Part shown: positions 16,617 through 29,182 of the stretch, one piece after another
Numbering within the stretch: position 1 is the stretch's first letter
How the letters are laid out: the number at the start of each line of letters is the position of its first letter
From: Burkholderiaceae bacterium
Lineage (GTDB): Bacteria > Pseudomonadota > Gammaproteobacteria > Burkholderiales > Burkholderiaceae_F
Assembly: GCA_025055385.1 (NCBI GenBank)
Contig: JANWXE010000149.1
Location: 1-42,076 of the forward strand
Length of the DNA: 42,076 nucleotides
Reading direction: 5' to 3'
Program-made: the position numbers and the translations under genes
Notes under the pieces: generated by a model
Told to the model about the DNA's origin: nothing
What the model saw: only the letters and a program-made list of their open reading frames with translations
Database searches by the model: none

Positions 16617-19505
16617 ATGGCCGACGCTGACCGCAAAATGAAGCCCGCCGCGCAAGCGGCTACCCGCAAGTATCCACTTAACTTGCCGGAGACACCGTTT
16701 CCGATGCGCGGTGACCTGCCGCAGCGCGAGCCGCAGTGGGTGAAGCGCTGGGAGGAGCGCAAGGTTTATCAGGCGATCCGCGCTGCGCGTGCTGGTGCGC
16801 CGAAATTTGTGCTGCATGATGGGCCGCCGTATGCGAACGGCGAGATCCACATCGGCCATGCAGTCAACAAGATACTGAAAGACATCGTGGTGAAGTCGCG
16901 TTCGTTCGCTGGCTTCGACGCGGTGTATGTGCCGGGCTGGGACTGTCACGGCATGCCAATTGAGGTGCAGATCGAAAAGAAGTACGGCAAGCATCTGTCG
17001 CGCGCTGAGATGCAAGCGCGCGCGCGCGCGTATGCGCGCGAGCAGATCGCTGTGCAGATGAAGGACTTTAAGCGTCTGGGCGTCCTCGCCGACTGGGACA
17101 ATCCGTACACCACGATGACGTTCAAGACCGAGGCAGACGAAATCCGCACGCTTGGCCGGCTGCTTGAGCGCGGCTTCATTTACCGTGGGCTGAAGCCGGT
17201 CAATTGGTGCTTTGACTGCAATTCAGCGCTTGCCGAGGCAGAAGTCGAATACTTTGAGAAAAAGACACCGGTCATTGATGTCGCTTTTCCGCTTGCCGTC
17301 GATGACAACGGACGCCTGGCTGAAGCGTTCGGTGTGCGCACGCTCACCAAACCGGTGTTCACTGCCATTTGGACGACAACGCCGTGGACCATCCCCGCCA
17401 ACCAAGCGCTTAATGTCCATCCGGAATTCACCTACGCTCTCGTGGAGTGTGCCGACCGACACCTGGTCCTGGCCGACTCGCTGGTCGACAGCTGCCTGAC
17501 GCGCTATGGCCTGAAAGGGCGCATCCTTGCCCGCACGACGGGGCGTCACCTCGATCGGATCCGCTTCCGCCATCCGCTCGCAGCGCTGCACGCCGGATAC
17601 GACCGTTTTGCGCCGGTGTATCTCGGCAGCTATGTCTCGGCCGAAGCGGGCACCGGGGTCGTCCATGCCGCGCCAGCCTACGGCGTAGAGGACTTCGAGT
17701 CCTGCAAGGCGTACGGCATGACAAACGACGAAGTGTTGAACCCGGTACAGGGCGACGGGCATTACGCGGCCGATTTTCCGCTTTTCGGTGGTCTGAAAAT
17801 TTGGGACGCCAACCCGAAGATCATCGATGCGCTGCGACGGGCCGGCCATCTGCTGCATGCGGCCGAGGACACGCACAGCTACATGCACTGTTGGCGCCAC
17901 AAGACGCCGCTGGTTTACCGCGCCGCGTCGCAGTGGTTCATACGGATGGACGCCCCGACCGCGGAGACACGCGGCGTACTGCAAACTGAAACGGTAGGCG
18001 AGACCTTGCGGCAAACCGCGTTGCGCGCGGTCGAACAGACCGCGTTTTACCCCGCCTGGGGCAAGGCGCGTCTACATGGCATGATCGCGCACCGGCCTGA
18101 CTGGTGTATCTCCCGCCAGCGCAATTGGGGCGTGCCTTTGCCCTTTTTCCTCCATAAAGAGACTGGCGCGTTACATCCGCGCACCCTCGAACTGTTAGAA
18201 GAGGCCGCGCGCCGCGTCGAGGCCGGCGGCATCGAGGCCTGGAGCCAGGCCACCGTCGAGGATTTCCTGCCACCGGACGAGGCCCCGCAGTACGAAAAGG
18301 TGAACGACATTTTGGACGTGTGGTTCGATTCCGGCGCTACGCACCGCACGGTGCTGCGCGGTTCACACGCCCGTGAACTGGCCTATCCAGCTGATCTGTA
18401 CCTAGAGGGCTCTGATCAACACCGCGGCTGGTTCCATTCTGCGTTGCTGATCGGTGCAGCGCTGGACGGACGTGCGCCTTACAAGGCACTGCTAACGCAC
18501 GGATTCACGGTCGACCCGCAAGGTCGCAAGATGAGCAAGTCCCTCGGCAACGTGGTGCGGCCGCAGGAAGTGAGCGACCGTCTAGGGGCGGAGATCATCC
18601 GGCTGTGGGTGGCCTCCACCGACTACTCCGGCGAGCTGTCCATCGGCGAGGAAATTCTGAAGCGCGTCGTGGAAAGCTATCGCCGCATCCGCAACACGGT
18701 GCGCTTCCTGCTTGCCAACACCAGCGACTTCGACATTGCGAAGGATGCCGTGCCGGTGGCGCAGATGTTGGAAATCGACCGCTATGCGCTAGCGCTGATG
18801 GCGCAGGTGCAGCAGCAGGCGCTCGCGCACTACGAGCGCTTCGAATTCCACCCGGTGGTCGCCCGGCTACAGACCTTCTGTTCAGAGGACCTCGGCGCCT
18901 TTTATCTCGATATCTTGAAAGACCGGCTGTATACCAGCGCCGCCACGTCACATGCGCGGCGCTCGGCGCAAACCGCCCTCTGGCACATTACTGCCAGCCT
19001 GTTGCGCCTGATGGCGCCGTTCCTGTCATTTACCGCGGAGGAAGCATTTCTGATTTTTTCCCCAAACGAATCCGGCACGATTTTTACCGAAACGTATCAC
19101 CAGCTGCCGTCCGTACCCGGACATGAGGCGTTGCTGGCCAAGTGGCACAGTGTGCGCGCGCTGCGCAGCGAGGTGCTCAAGCGCATCGAAGAGCTGCGTG
19201 AAGCCGGTCAGGTCGGCTCCTCGCTGCAAGCCGAGGTGGATTTGTACTTATACGGTGAGCGGCATGCGCTCGCGGCCACGCTCGGTGAGGACCTAAAGTT
19301 TGTGCTGCTGACCAGTCGCGCCACCTTGCATGCGGCCGCCCGCGCGGACCAAGAGCGCATCGTGGTGGCCGCCACGCGCCACCGCAAATGTGAGCGCTGC
19401 TGGCACTGGCGCGCTGACGTCGGCAGCAACGCAGAGCACCCGACGCTGTGCAGCCGTTGTCTCAGCAACCTATTTGGCGCGGGTGAAACGCGCACCGTCG
19501 CGTAA
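16617..19505 (+). CDS. ileS: Isoleucyl-tRNA synthetase
   Basis: Class I synthetase charging tRNA-Ile, including the Ile2 isoacceptor that may lie at 1-77. The 962-aa product has the HIGH motif at 78-81 and KMSKS at 638-642. The CP1 editing domain lies between them, with [16 protein letters not shown] tRNA-binding helical domain follows, and a C-terminal zinc finger (CERC then CSRC) marks the bacterial type 1 enzyme. Length is slightly above the E. coli protein (938). ATG follows a GAGGGGACCGAGG purine run. Its stop codon directly abuts the lspA ATG. Confidence 0.98.
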   Translation: MADADRKMKPAAQAATRKYPLNLPETPFPMRGDLPQREPQWVKRWEERKVYQAIRAARAGAPKFVLHDGPPYANGEIHIGHAVNKILKDIVVKSRSFAGFDAVYVPGWDCHGMPIEVQIEKKYGKHLSRAEMQARARAYAREQIAVQMKDFKRLGVLADWDNPYTTMTFKTEADEIRTLGRLLERGFIYRGLKPVNWCFDCNSALAEAEVEYFEKKTPVIDVAFPLAVDDNGRLAEAFGVRTLTKPVFTAIWTTTPWTIPANQALNVHPEFTYALVECADRHLVLADSLVDSCLTRYGLKGRILARTTGRHLDRIRFRHPLAALHAGYDRFAPVYLGSYVSAEAGTGVVHAAPAYGVEDFESCKAYGMTNDEVLNPVQGDGHYAADFPLFGGLKIWDANPKIIDALRRAGHLLHAAEDTHSYMHCWRHKTPLVYRAASQWFIRMDAPTAETRGVLQTETVGETLRQTALRAVEQTAFYPAWGKARLHGMIAHRPDWCISRQRNWGVPLPFFLHKETGALHPRTLELLEEAARRVEAGGIEAWSQATVEDFLPPDEAPQYEKVNDILDVWFDSGATHRTVLRGSHARELAYPADLYLEGSDQHRGWFHSALLIGAALDGRAPYKALLTHGFTVDPQGRKMSKSLGNVVRPQEVSDRLGAEIIRLWVASTDYSGELSIGEEILKRVVESYRRIRNTVRFLLANTSDFDIAKDAVPVAQMLEIDRYALALMAQVQQQALAHYERFEFHPVVARLQTFCSEDLGAFYLDILKDRLYTSAATSHARRSAQTALWHITASLLRLMAPFLSFTAEEAFLIFSPNESGTIFTETYHQLPSVPGHEALLAKWHSVRALRSEVLKRIEELREAGQVGSSLQAEVDLYLYGERHALAATLGEDLKFVLLTSRATLHAAARADQERIVVAATRHRKCERCWHWRADVGSNAEHPTLCSRCLSNLFGAGETRTVA

Positions 19506-20006
19506 ATGGCAGGTAGCACGAAAAAATCCTGGTGGCAGACGCTTGCCCCGTGGCTCGCGCTGGCTGCGTTCGTGATTGTCGTGGATCAGTCGACCAAGCT
19601 CGCCATCGAAGCAATCTTTGACTACGGCGACCGCAAGCCCGTCACCAGTTTTTTTAATCTGGTGCTCACGTATAACAAGGGCGCGGCGTTCTCGTTCCTG
19701 GCTCATGCCTCAGGGTGGCAGCGGCAATTTTTTATCGCTATCGGTATCGCTGCGTCGTTGTTTATTGTCTACCTGCTGGGCCGGCACGGCAGGCAGAAGC
19801 TCTTTGCGCTGGCACTATCTTTGATCCTTGGCGGGGCGTGCGGCAATGTGATCGACCGTCTCTGGCACGGGCACGTGATCGACTTCCTGGATTTTCACTG
19901 GCGCGGCTGGCACTGGCCGGCTTTCAATGTCGCAGATAGCGCGATCGTTACTGGCGCTGCGCTGCTGATTATCGATGAGCTGCGCCGGGTACGAAAGGCG
20001 CGATAG
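19506..20006 (+). CDS. lspA: Lipoprotein signal peptidase LspA
   Basis: Inner-membrane aspartic protease (signal peptidase II) that cleaves the signal peptide of diacylglyceryl-modified prolipoproteins. The 166-aa product has four hydrophobic segments, VDQSTK near the N-terminus, and catalytic Asp117 in GNVIDR and Asp144 in FNVADS. ATG starts on the base after the ileS stop, so expression probably depends on translational coupling. Confidence 0.97.
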   Translation: MAGSTKKSWWQTLAPWLALAAFVIVVDQSTKLAIEAIFDYGDRKPVTSFFNLVLTYNKGAAFSFLAHASGWQRQFFIAIGIAASLFIVYLLGRHGRQKLFALALSLILGGACGNVIDRLWHGHVIDFLDFHWRGWHWPAFNVADSAIVTGAALLIIDELRRVRKAR

Positions 20007-20009
20007 ACC

Positions 20010-21221
20010 ATGGACCTGGCAGGAAAACAGTTGCTCGTCGGTATGACGGGCGGCATCGCCTGTTACAAGGTGTGCGAGTTGGTGCGCCGCCTGCGCGAAG
20101 AGGGTGCCAACGTGACGGTGGTCATGACCGCCGCCGCGCAGCAGTTTGTGACGGCCACCACGATGCAGGCGCTCTCCGGCCATCCGGTCTTCACCGATGC
20201 GTGGGGGCGCAGCGGCGCCTCGGTGGCCGATGCCATGCCACACATCGCGCTCGCCCGTCAGTCTGACGCTATCGTCATCGCGCCGGCTAGCGCGGACTTC
20301 ATTGCGAAGACCGCAGCCGGTCTCGCGGACGATCTGCTTTCGACCCTAGTGCTAGCACGCAGCGTCCCGCTGCTGATTGCGCCGGCCATGAATGTCGAGA
20401 TGTGGCGCAACCCCGCAACGCAGCGCAATATCAAACAATTGCTGGCCGATGGCGCCCTGCTGTTCGGCCCGGCCAGCGGCGCTCAAGCCTGCGGCGAGAC
20501 CGGCCTCGGACGCATGCTAGAGCCGGCCGAACTGCTGGAGGAGATCGTGGCCTTCTTCCAGCCGAAGTTGCTTCTGGGTCGCCGCGTGCTGGTCACCGCT
20601 GGCCCAACCTTCGAAGCGATCGACCCTGTGCGCGGTATCACGAACTTGTCCTCTGGCAAGATGGGCTTTGCGCTAGCGCGCGCCGCGCGCGAGGCCGGCG
20701 CCGAGGTCACGCTGGTGGCAGGGCCGACGGCGCTGCCCACCCCGCGCGGCGTGCGCCGCATTAATGTGCGCAGCGCACAAGAGATGGCCGATGCAGTCCT
20801 TTCAAAAGTCGCCGCGACAGATGTGTTTGTCGCCGTGGCGGCGGTCGCCGACTGGCGGGTCGCTCATGTGAGCACGACCAAGCTGAAGAAACGCCCCGAT
20901 GTTCCGCCCCCCGCGCTACAGCTCGCCCCTAATCCGGACATCTTGGCTAGCGTCGCCGCACTGCCGCATCCGCCCTTTTGCGTAGCTTTCGCCGCCGAGA
21001 CGGATGACGTCATCGCCCACGCCTGCGCCAAGCGCGCAGCCAAAGGCGTACCACTGCTGGTAGCCAATCGCGCGCAGGATGCCTTCGGCGCAGATGACAG
21101 TGAGCTGCATCTGGTGGATGCCCGCGGCGTGACCACATTGCCCCGCGCTGCCAAGCTGGTGCAGGCGCGCCGCATCGTTGCCGAGATTGCACAGCGCCTC
21201 GCTGCTGAGAATACCGAATGA
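20010..21221 (+). CDS. coaBC: Bifunctional phosphopantothenoylcysteine decarboxylase/synthetase CoaBC
   Basis: Two consecutive steps of coenzyme A synthesis. The 403-aa product has an N-terminal FMN-binding CoaC domain with catalytic H78 (MPHIAL), the PAMN motif (N128) and C161 in [10 protein letters not shown]. The C-terminal CoaB synthetase domain (about 190-403) has [22 protein letters not shown], and the KLKKRPD segment carrying the conserved Lys. It starts 3 nt after lspA and overlaps dut by 4 nt. Confidence 0.97.
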   Translation: MDLAGKQLLVGMTGGIACYKVCELVRRLREEGANVTVVMTAAAQQFVTATTMQALSGHPVFTDAWGRSGASVADAMPHIALARQSDAIVIAPASADFIAKTAAGLADDLLSTLVLARSVPLLIAPAMNVEMWRNPATQRNIKQLLADGALLFGPASGAQACGETGLGRMLEPAELLEEIVAFFQPKLLLGRRVLVTAGPTFEAIDPVRGITNLSSGKMGFALARAAREAGAEVTLVAGPTALPTPRGVRRINVRSAQEMADAVLSKVAATDVFVAVAAVADWRVAHVSTTKLKKRPDVPPPALQLAPNPDILASVAALPHPPFCVAFAAETDDVIAHACAKRAAKGVPLLVANRAQDAFGADDSELHLVDARGVTTLPRAAKLVQARRIVAEIAQRLAAENTE

Positions 21222-21664
21222 AAGTTGAGCTGCGCATCCTCGATGCGCGATTGCGCGAGCATCTGCCGCGATACGCAACACCTGGCGCTGCAGGGCTTGA
21301 TTTGCGGGCAGCGATCCACGCTCCCTTGACGCTGATGCCAGGCGCGACACATCTGGTGCCGACGGGAATTGCAATTCACATCGGCAATCCAGCCTTCGCT
21401 GGGCTGGTGCTACCTCGCTCCGGCCTCGGTCACCGGCACGGGCTGGTGCTGGGTAACTTGGTTGGCCTGATCGATGCTGATTACCAAGGCGAGCTGATGG
21501 TGTCGGCGTGGAACCGATCCGCTGAACCTTACATCATTGAGCCGCTAGCGCGTATCGCACAACTGGTCGTTGTTCCAGTCGTACAAGTCGGCTTCCAAGT
21601 CGTCGAATCGTTCGAAGCCAGCGAGCGCGGCGGCGGCGGCTTTGGATCCACAGGCCGCTCGTAA
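21218..21664 (+). CDS. dut: Deoxyuridine 5'-triphosphate nucleotidohydrolase
   Basis: Trimeric dUTPase that hydrolyses dUTP to dUMP, keeping uracil out of DNA and feeding thymidylate synthesis. The 148-aa product contains the conserved motifs: [33 protein letters not shown] with the catalytic Asp, RIAQLVV and the C-terminal Gly-rich P-loop-like [10 protein letters not shown]. It overlaps coaBC by ATGA and is the last gene of the ribF operon. Confidence 0.97.
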   Translation: MKVELRILDARLREHLPRYATPGAAGLDLRAAIHAPLTLMPGATHLVPTGIAIHIGNPAFAGLVLPRSGLGHRHGLVLGNLVGLIDADYQGELMVSAWNRSAEPYIIEPLARIAQLVVVPVVQVGFQVVESFEASERGGGGFGSTGRS

Positions 21665-21802
21665 GTCAACGCGCCTGGGTTTGTTCCCTACCTCCCTCAG
21701 GTATGCCTCGCTCCCCTAACGGGTGGATTGCGAAGTGTGCCCCTTCGTCGGTTAACTTCTCTGTGCACGCGTCGGGTCGGGTTGTCAGCGGAAGGTGGGA
21801 AA

Positions 21803-22414
21803 TTGAACCACGTCCCTTGGCTTTCTGCAGTAGCGCTTGGCGGTACCCTCCTCACCGCTGTCGCCGCATCGGACACGCCGCAGCTGGAACGCGGACGAGC
21901 CATCGCGGCGAGTTCCTGTTTTCTCTGCCACGGTCTGCAGGGCGAGACGGCCTCGCCGCTGTATCCACGGCTAGCCGGTCAGAATGCGCGTTACCTGGAA
22001 AAGCAATTGCGTGATTTCCGCGAGGGGCGACGCACCGGTGGCGGGATGGAGGCGCAAGCGGCAAAACTCTCTGATACCGACATCGAAGCGGTAGCGGCCT
22101 ATTTCAGCCGTCAACGCAGTGAGCCGTTCGCTCCATCCGATCCGAAACTGGTCGAATGGGGCCGTATCCTCTTTGAAACGGGTAAATTAGCTGCGGGGGT
22201 GCCAGGCTGCGCCAGCTGTCACGGGACAGACGCGCGCGGCGCGGAGGCGCTGCCACGCTTAGCCGGCCAGCAGCCGCAGTATGTTATCGAACAGCTGAAG
22301 AACTTCCGCCGACCTTGGCGGCGCAGCGGCAGCGAAGCCATGCATGACATCGCAGGCAAGCTTTCAGATGCGGAAATCACAGCGCTGGCCGAATACCTCG
22401 GCCAGCTGCCGTAG
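21803..22414 (+). CDS. Di-heme c-type cytochrome (cytochrome c4-like)
   Basis: Periplasmic electron carrier with two class I cytochrome c domains: heme sites C39-x-x-C42-H43 and C136-x-x-C139-H140, each followed by a Met suited as axial ligand (GGGM and SEAM). The 203-aa form proposed here starts at TTG 21803, which follows GGAAGGTGGGAAA and gives a signal-peptide-like start (MNHVPWLSAVALGGTLLTAVA). A frame from another TTG at 21728 is possible but would put a charged segment before the signal. It is convergent with fccB (16 nt apart), so it could be the redox partner of that flavoprotein. Confidence 0.85.
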   Translation: MNHVPWLSAVALGGTLLTAVAASDTPQLERGRAIAASSCFLCHGLQGETASPLYPRLAGQNARYLEKQLRDFREGRRTGGGMEAQAAKLSDTDIEAVAAYFSRQRSEPFAPSDPKLVEWGRILFETGKLAAGVPGCASCHGTDARGAEALPRLAGQQPQYVIEQLKNFRRPWRRSGSEAMHDIAGKLSDAEITALAEYLGQLP

Positions 22415-22430
22415 CGGTCTCGCAAAAGTT

Positions 22431-23705
22431 CTACGCGAACGTGTCGGCCCAGATCGCGTTAGCCCACGCCCACGCGTAGTCAACCTCCATCGCGTTGCGC
22501 GCCGCCGACACGCCGCCCGAGCCCGGAACAGTCGTCAGCGTGTTCTCCTTGTCGTTCCAAGTGTGCACAGAGGAGACGCGGATCGCTTCTTTCTCTGCGA
22601 CGAAGCTGTAGCACGTGTTGGCAATCTTCGGCGCCGGATTCGGGGCATAGCCATTGATCAGCGCGATGATGGCGGAGGCCACAAGCTTGCCATGTTGGTT
22701 GGCCATACTGCCCGATTTTGGCATCCCGGGCGCCGACGCCGTCGCGTCGCCGATCACATGGATATACTTGGCCGCAGTGGATTCCGCCGTGCGCCAGTTA
22801 ACGCCGCACCAGCGGTTACCGACGTTGTTCAATTTCGCCGCGACCGCGATGTCGCCGGCACGCTGAGGTGGTACGACATTGACCACATCGGCTTTCACAT
22901 CGTCGACGTCCAACTTCAGCGCCCCAGTTTTTGGATCAACTGCGATCACCTTCTGGCCAGCGCGGTATTCGATAATTCCTTTGTATAGCTCCTCCCACGC
23001 TCGCTTAAACAGCGCACCTTTAGAGAGCACATCGGAATTTGCATCCAGGACCAACACCTTTGAGCGGGGCTTGGCCTTCTTAAAGTAATCGGCAACTAGG
23101 CAGGCGCGCTCATAAGGCCCTGGCGGGCAGCGGTAGGGTGCCAGTGGAATTGCCAACGCAAAGACGCCGCCGTTGGGCATCGCCTCCAGTTGCCGCCGCA
23201 GGGATACGGTCTGCTCGCCGGCCTTCCAGGCATGCAGGACACGCTGCGCCTGCATGGCCTCGCGGTAACCCGGGATATCGTCGAACGTAAAGTCGATCCC
23301 AGGCGCAACCACCAAGCGGTCATAGGCGAGGTCACCGCCACGCTGCAACCGCACCGTCCGCTTCTCGACGTCGATCGCGCGTGCCTCGTCGAAGACGAGC
23401 TGGACACCATACTTGCGCAGGCCATCGTAGCGCTGCCGCACTTGTTCGATCGTAGCCAGCCCGCCGATCACCAAATTGGACATCGGGCAGGAGGTAAAGA
23501 CGTTGTCACGCTCCACCAGCACCACCTCGATACCCGGATCCCACAGGCGGATGTATTTGGCCGTCGTCGCGCCACCGAAGCCACCACCGATCACGACCAC
23601 GCGAGCCTTTGGTTTAGTCGGTGCTGTCGCGCAACCCGCCAGAGCCAGCGTCGCAGCGGCGCCGCCGAGCTGAAGAAATTCGCGCCGAGAAAAGCCGCTT
23701 AACAT
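22431..23705 (-). CDS. fccB: Sulfide dehydrogenase (flavocytochrome c) flavoprotein subunit
   Basis: FAD protein that oxidises sulfide in the periplasm and passes electrons to a cytochrome c subunit. The 424-aa product begins with a twin-arginine signal (SRREFLQLGG), followed by AGC, which may be a lipobox. The FAD loop is VVVIGGGFGGATTAKY. C73 in FTSCPMSN aligns with the cysteine that binds FAD covalently in Allochromatium FccB. C193 (YRCPPGPYER) and C365 (ANTCYS) match the redox-active disulfide. The C-terminal FCSD domain is present. It lies 8 nt after the mono-heme cytochrome gene. A related sulfide:quinone reductase is unlikely given these features. Confidence 0.9.
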   Translation of the reverse strand: MLSGFSRREFLQLGGAAATLALAGCATAPTKPKARVVVIGGGFGGATTAKYIRLWDPGIEVVLVERDNVFTSCPMSNLVIGGLATIEQVRQRYDGLRKYGVQLVFDEARAIDVEKRTVRLQRGGDLAYDRLVVAPGIDFTFDDIPGYREAMQAQRVLHAWKAGEQTVSLRRQLEAMPNGGVFALAIPLAPYRCPPGPYERACLVADYFKKAKPRSKVLVLDANSDVLSKGALFKRAWEELYKGIIEYRAGQKVIAVDPKTGALKLDVDDVKADVVNVVPPQRAGDIAVAAKLNNVGNRWCGVNWRTAESTAAKYIHVIGDATASAPGMPKSGSMANQHGKLVASAIIALINGYAPNPAPKIANTCYSFVAEKEAIRVSSVHTWNDKENTLTTVPGSGGVSAARNAMEVDYAWAWANAIWADTFA

Positions 23706-23713
23706 GTCTCCCC

Positions 23714-24013
23714 CTAACGTTTCTGAGCCGCAAAATACGCTGCAATCAAATCGATCTCGGCATCCGTGTAACCTTTAGCGATCTGATGCATGACCGTCGC
23801 CGGCCGCTTGCCGTCGCGGAAATTGCGCAGCTCGGTGGCCAGCGCCGACCGCTCCATCCCCGCCAAAGCCTTAAAGCCAGGATGGGCGGAGCGGCCATCG
23901 GTACCGTGGCACATCGCGCAGGAAGCCGCCAAGTCGCGGCCCGCGTCAGGCTGTTGCGCCGACGCCATCAACGGAGTGGCGGCCAGGGCCGCGATCATCA
24001 AGGCTAAGCGCAT
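23714..24013 (-). CDS. Mono-heme cytochrome c, probable FccA-type subunit
   Basis: A 99-aa exported class I cytochrome c: signal MRLALMIAALAATPLMASAQ, one heme site C32-A-M-C35-H36, and M75 (ATVMHQIAKG) as probable axial ligand. Directly upstream of fccB with 8 nt between, so it is the likely cytochrome subunit of the sulfide dehydrogenase. Classical purple-sulfur FccA is di-heme and about twice this size; mono-heme versions are known elsewhere. ATG follows AAGGAGGG. The promoter should lie in the 399-nt gap upstream. Confidence 0.87.
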   Translation of the reverse strand: MRLALMIAALAATPLMASAQQPDAGRDLAASCAMCHGTDGRSAHPGFKALAGMERSALATELRNFRDGKRPATVMHQIAKGYTDAEIDLIAAYFAAQKR

Positions 24014-24412
24014 GCGTTCCCTCCTTCGGACGCTCTGAGTGTTGTTCGACCGCGCGCGTTTACAGCAAAGATATGACGAGCGGGCAATGAATTGTCTCCT
24101 GGTTTCAGCGCACGGTTAATGGCGCCGAAATTCTTTGCATCATTTTCTCGCACAGCAGCTGTCCGTCTTGCTGCCCCGATGGAGTATGACACGCAGCGTT
24201 TAAAGGGTTCGCCCAGGCTACCGCTCACCATCCGGTAGCGGATCTGGCGCCAAGGCCCGACAGGCGACCGCACGGAGCCAGCTGCCGGCTTCAGTTCAGA
24301 GCAACCTAAGGGTGCGCACCGCCGTGCGCCGCCGCCCGCTTGTGGCCGCCGCGCCTAGCAGGGAATCGTGTAGCCGTCGTCAAAGCTAGCCGCTGCGTCG
24401 GTATTGCCCCTT
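24014..24412 (-). other. clpA-fccA intergenic region
   Basis: These 399 nt between the clpA stop and the fccA-like start hold no recognisable gene. A minus-strand TTGCCC-N17-TGTAAA pair about 50 nt before the cytochrome ATG is a weak promoter candidate. No intrinsic terminator with a T-tract is seen after clpA. Confidence 0.4.
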
Positions 24413-26721
<2,309 letters not shown>

Positions 26722-26725
<4 letters not shown>

Positions 26726-27030
26726 GCTTCCTCCATCACGCACTGCAACGGGTGCTGATGCTGGCGTGAATAACTGCAAACCTGTTCAACCTTTGTGGCG
26801 GCGATATCGCGCGGATACACCCCACACACACCGCGCCCTTCATGGTGCACTTTCAGCATAATCTGCGTGGCAACCTCGCGCGGCTTACCAAAAAACTTTT
26901 GCAACACACCGACGACGAATTCCATCGGCGTGAAGTCATCATTTAGCAGCACGACCTGATACAACGGCGGCGGCTTCACCCAAGACGTCTGCCTTTCAAC
27001 CACCGTGCCCGCTTCAAACCGCTCAGCCAT
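26722..27030 (-). CDS. clpS: ClpS adaptor of the Clp protease
   Basis: Adaptor that binds N-degron substrates and loads them on the ClpA N-domain. The 102-aa form starts at 27030 (MAERFEAG), and the core has [33 protein letters not shown] and a final HPLQCVMEE, all characteristic. An earlier in-frame start (27072) would add a segment unlike the family. No ribosome binding site precedes 27030, and a TACAAT box ends 6 nt before it, so the message may be leaderless. It overlaps clpA by 4 nt. Confidence 0.95.
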
Positions 27031-27386
27031 ACACGGATTGTAGGTACGCCTCGTATGCCGACAGGATTCCAATAAGCAGAGTAATCATAAGTTAACTCGC
27101 CGCGCGCGGTGCATGCCGGTTGTCGTCCCGCGCCGTGCGAATGACCCCTTATTAGACCGGGATCTATTTGTGTCATTCCGCGGTCGAACCTGGGCCGGCT
27201 AGACCTTGACGCTGCTGGGCCTTTGCAAGAACATTGGCTACCCTTAGCCAGTCGATTACGGCCGGCATGTAGGTCCGGCACCCGGGGGACACCCGGCGCC
27301 GGGGTGGGGAGGGGTGCGAAGGGCGTGCCGCGGACGTCGCGCCATGTCGCGACACCTCAGCGTAGCAAGCAGTCAAAAGGGGAAAA
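27031..27386. promoter_or_regulatory. clpS/cold-shock divergent region
   Basis: These 356 nt hold no gene. On the clpS side TACAAT (27042-27037, minus) is a candidate -10 with no good -35. In the middle, GAATGAC (27139-27145) and GTCATTC (27172-27178) form a spaced inverted repeat around an AT-rich centre. On the cold-shock side, the last ~110 nt are very GC-rich with hairpin potential, as expected for a structured cold-shock mRNA leader. Confidence 0.4.
27336..27353 (+). promoter_or_regulatory. Hairpin in the cold-shock mRNA leader
   Basis: GTCGCG (27336-27341) and CGCGAC (27348-27353) pair around a 6-nt loop, ending 33 nt before the cold-shock ATG. In well-studied cspA leaders alternative structures act as a temperature switch; whether this one does is inference. 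Confidence 0.35.
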
Positions 27387-27593
27387 ATGGCAACCGGTAG
27401 GGTCAAGTGGTTTAACGACGCCAAAGGATACGGCTTCATCACGCCTGACGACGGGGGAGAGGACCTTTTCGCCCACTTCTCGGCTATTCAAATGAATGGC
27501 TTCAAGACGCTGAAGGAAGGACAAAAGGTGGTCTTTGACGTGGTGCAGGGGCCGAAAGGCAAACAGGCTGCCAATATCGTCACAAACGGCTAG
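27387..27593 (+). CDS. Cold-shock domain protein (CspA family)
   Basis: A 68-aa single OB-fold RNA/DNA chaperone. It carries both nucleic-acid-binding motifs, RNP1 (KGYGFI, residues 13-18) and RNP2 (LFAHF), plus the canonical [15 protein letters not shown] opening. ATG follows AAGGGGAAAA. It is followed directly by a strong hairpin terminator shared with icd. Which numbered paralogue this corresponds to cannot be told from one gene. Confidence 0.96.
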   Translation: MATGRVKWFNDAKGYGFITPDDGGEDLFAHFSAIQMNGFKTLKEGQKVVFDVVQGPKGKQAANIVTNG

Positions 27594-27606
27594 GTGGCCA
27601 AGGATC

Positions 27607-27642
27607 ACAGCAAAAACCCCGCATGAGCGGGGTTTTTGCTGT
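27607..27642. terminator. Bidirectional intrinsic terminator between cold-shock gene and icd
   Basis: A perfect 16-bp inverted repeat with a 4-nt loop (ATGA) consists of a GC core flanked by A5 on one arm and T5 on the other, so it ends in a U-run in both directions. It lies 14 nt after the cold-shock stop and 27 nt beyond the icd stop, serving both convergent genes. Confidence 0.93.
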
Positions 27643-27668
27643 AGACGCCTGCGCAGGCTAAGGCTGCG

Positions 27669-28916
27669 CTACATATTTGCAATCATCGCATTACCAAAAC
27701 CCGAGCATGACACCTGTGTGGCTCCCGGCATCAGACGGGCAAAATCGTACGTGACGGTCTTCTGCAGGATGGTTTTCTCCATGGCGCTAATAATGAGGTC
27801 GGCAGCTTCAGTCCAGCCCATGTGACGCAGCATCATCTCAGCCGACAAGATTTCAGAGCCCGGATTGACGTAATCCTTGCCGGCGTATTTCGGCGCTGTG
27901 CCATGCGTGGCTTCAAACATGGCCACGGTGTCCGACAAATTCGCCCCCGGGGCGATGCCAATGCCGCCGACCTGGGCAGCCAGCGCATCCGAGATGTAGT
28001 CGCCATTCAAGTTCATCGTCGCAATGACGTCGTACTCATCTGGGCGCAGCAGAATTTGTTGCAGGAAGGCATCGGCGATGACATCCTTGATCACGATTTC
28101 CCCGTGCGGCGCTTTAAGGCTGAGCCATGGCCCTCCGTCGATCGGCTGAGCGCCAAACTCCCGCGCTGCCAGCGCATAGCCCCATTTGGCAAAAGCACCC
28201 TCGGTGAATTTCATGATGTTGCCTTTATGCACTAGGGTGACGCTTTTGCGGCGATTATCAATGGCGTATTGGATGGCTTTCCGCACCAGCCGCTCGGTCC
28301 CTTCGCGGGAAATGGGTTTAATGCCGATACCGGAGGTCTCCGGGAAACGGATCTTGCGTACGCCCATTTCGTCTTGTAAGAAGCGGATCAGCTTGCGCGC
28401 TTTCTCGCTTTCAGCTTCATATTCGATGCCGGCGTAGATGTCCTCCGAGTTCTCACGGAAAATGACCATGTCCGTTTTCTCGGGCTCTTTTAGCGGACTC
28501 GGCACGCCTTTGAAATAGCGCACCGGCCGCAGGCAGACGTACAAATCGAGCTCTTGTCGCAACGCGACATTAATGGAGCGAATGCCACCGCCCACCGGCG
28601 TCGTAAGCGGCCCTTTGATTGACACGACGAATTCACGCACTGCATCGAGCGTCTCTTGCGGCAGCCAGACATCCGGCCCATAAACGCGTGTGGCCTTCTC
28701 GCCGGCGTAGATCTCCATCCAGCTAATCTTGCGCTTGCCGCCGTAAGCCTTAGCCACCGCCGCGTCGACAACTTTTATCATCACCGGCGTGATGTCGACG
28801 CCGGTGCCATCGCCTTCGATATACGGGATGATTGGCTGATCCGGCACGTTCAATGTGCCGTCTTTGTTCACTGTGATCTTTGCGCCCGTACTGGGCACTT
28901 TGATGTGCTGATACAT
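27669..28916 (-). CDS. icd: NADP-dependent isocitrate dehydrogenase
   Basis: TCA-cycle enzyme converting isocitrate to 2-oxoglutarate. The 415-aa product shows the E. coli-type dimeric family features: [14 protein letters not shown]114 in [10 protein letters not shown] (equivalent to the E. coli Ser113 phosphorylated by AceK), the [14 protein letters not shown] active-site stretch, and [22 protein letters not shown]. The frame is open 16 codons upstream, but ATG 28916 follows GGAGACGC and gives the normal start. Conservation of Ser114 means AceK-type control is possible, though aceK is not in the window. Confidence 0.97.
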   Translation of the reverse strand: MYQHIKVPSTGAKITVNKDGTLNVPDQPIIPYIEGDGTGVDITPVMIKVVDAAVAKAYGGKRKISWMEIYAGEKATRVYGPDVWLPQETLDAVREFVVSIKGPLTTPVGGGIRSINVALRQELDLYVCLRPVRYFKGVPSPLKEPEKTDMVIFRENSEDIYAGIEYEAESEKARKLIRFLQDEMGVRKIRFPETSGIGIKPISREGTERLVRKAIQYAIDNRRKSVTLVHKGNIMKFTEGAFAKWGYALAAREFGAQPIDGGPWLSLKAPHGEIVIKDVIADAFLQQILLRPDEYDVIATMNLNGDYISDALAAQVGGIGIAPGANLSDTVAMFEATHGTAPKYAGKDYVNPGSEILSAEMMLRHMGWTEAADLIISAMEKTILQKTVTYDFARLMPGATQVSCSGFGNAMIANM

Positions 28917-29182
28917 GTTTGCGTCTCCGCGCGCCCTTTGTTGTTGCCCATAATGCGGCCGCACGACCCCCGCCGAGGCGCGCTAGCGCGTGCGTGGGCC
29001 CGCTTGCGGCACGTAAAACGGAGCGGTCGACCTGCCGGTCAAATGACGTGCAGTTTAAACCCCGCCCTGCATTCACACGTCGCTGGGACCCTGGCGTCAA
29101 CGACTCCGGTCGCGTTGTCCTAGCGATGCCTACGACCCTGTCCATCCGCACACGGCAATTCGTTGACCCCAGGAGGTCATGT
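28917..29182. promoter_or_regulatory. icd / small exported protein divergent region
   Basis: These 266 nt separate divergent genes. They include a 12-bp perfect palindrome CGCGCTAGCGCG (28979-28990) and an ATTATG/CATAAT box near 28950, about 35 nt from the icd ATG, which could be a -10 on either strand. Assignment of individual promoters is uncertain. Confidence 0.3.

Noticed and set aside
17223-18014. 263-codon minus-strand frame inside ileS
   Set aside because: Antisense shadow of the IleRS editing domain.
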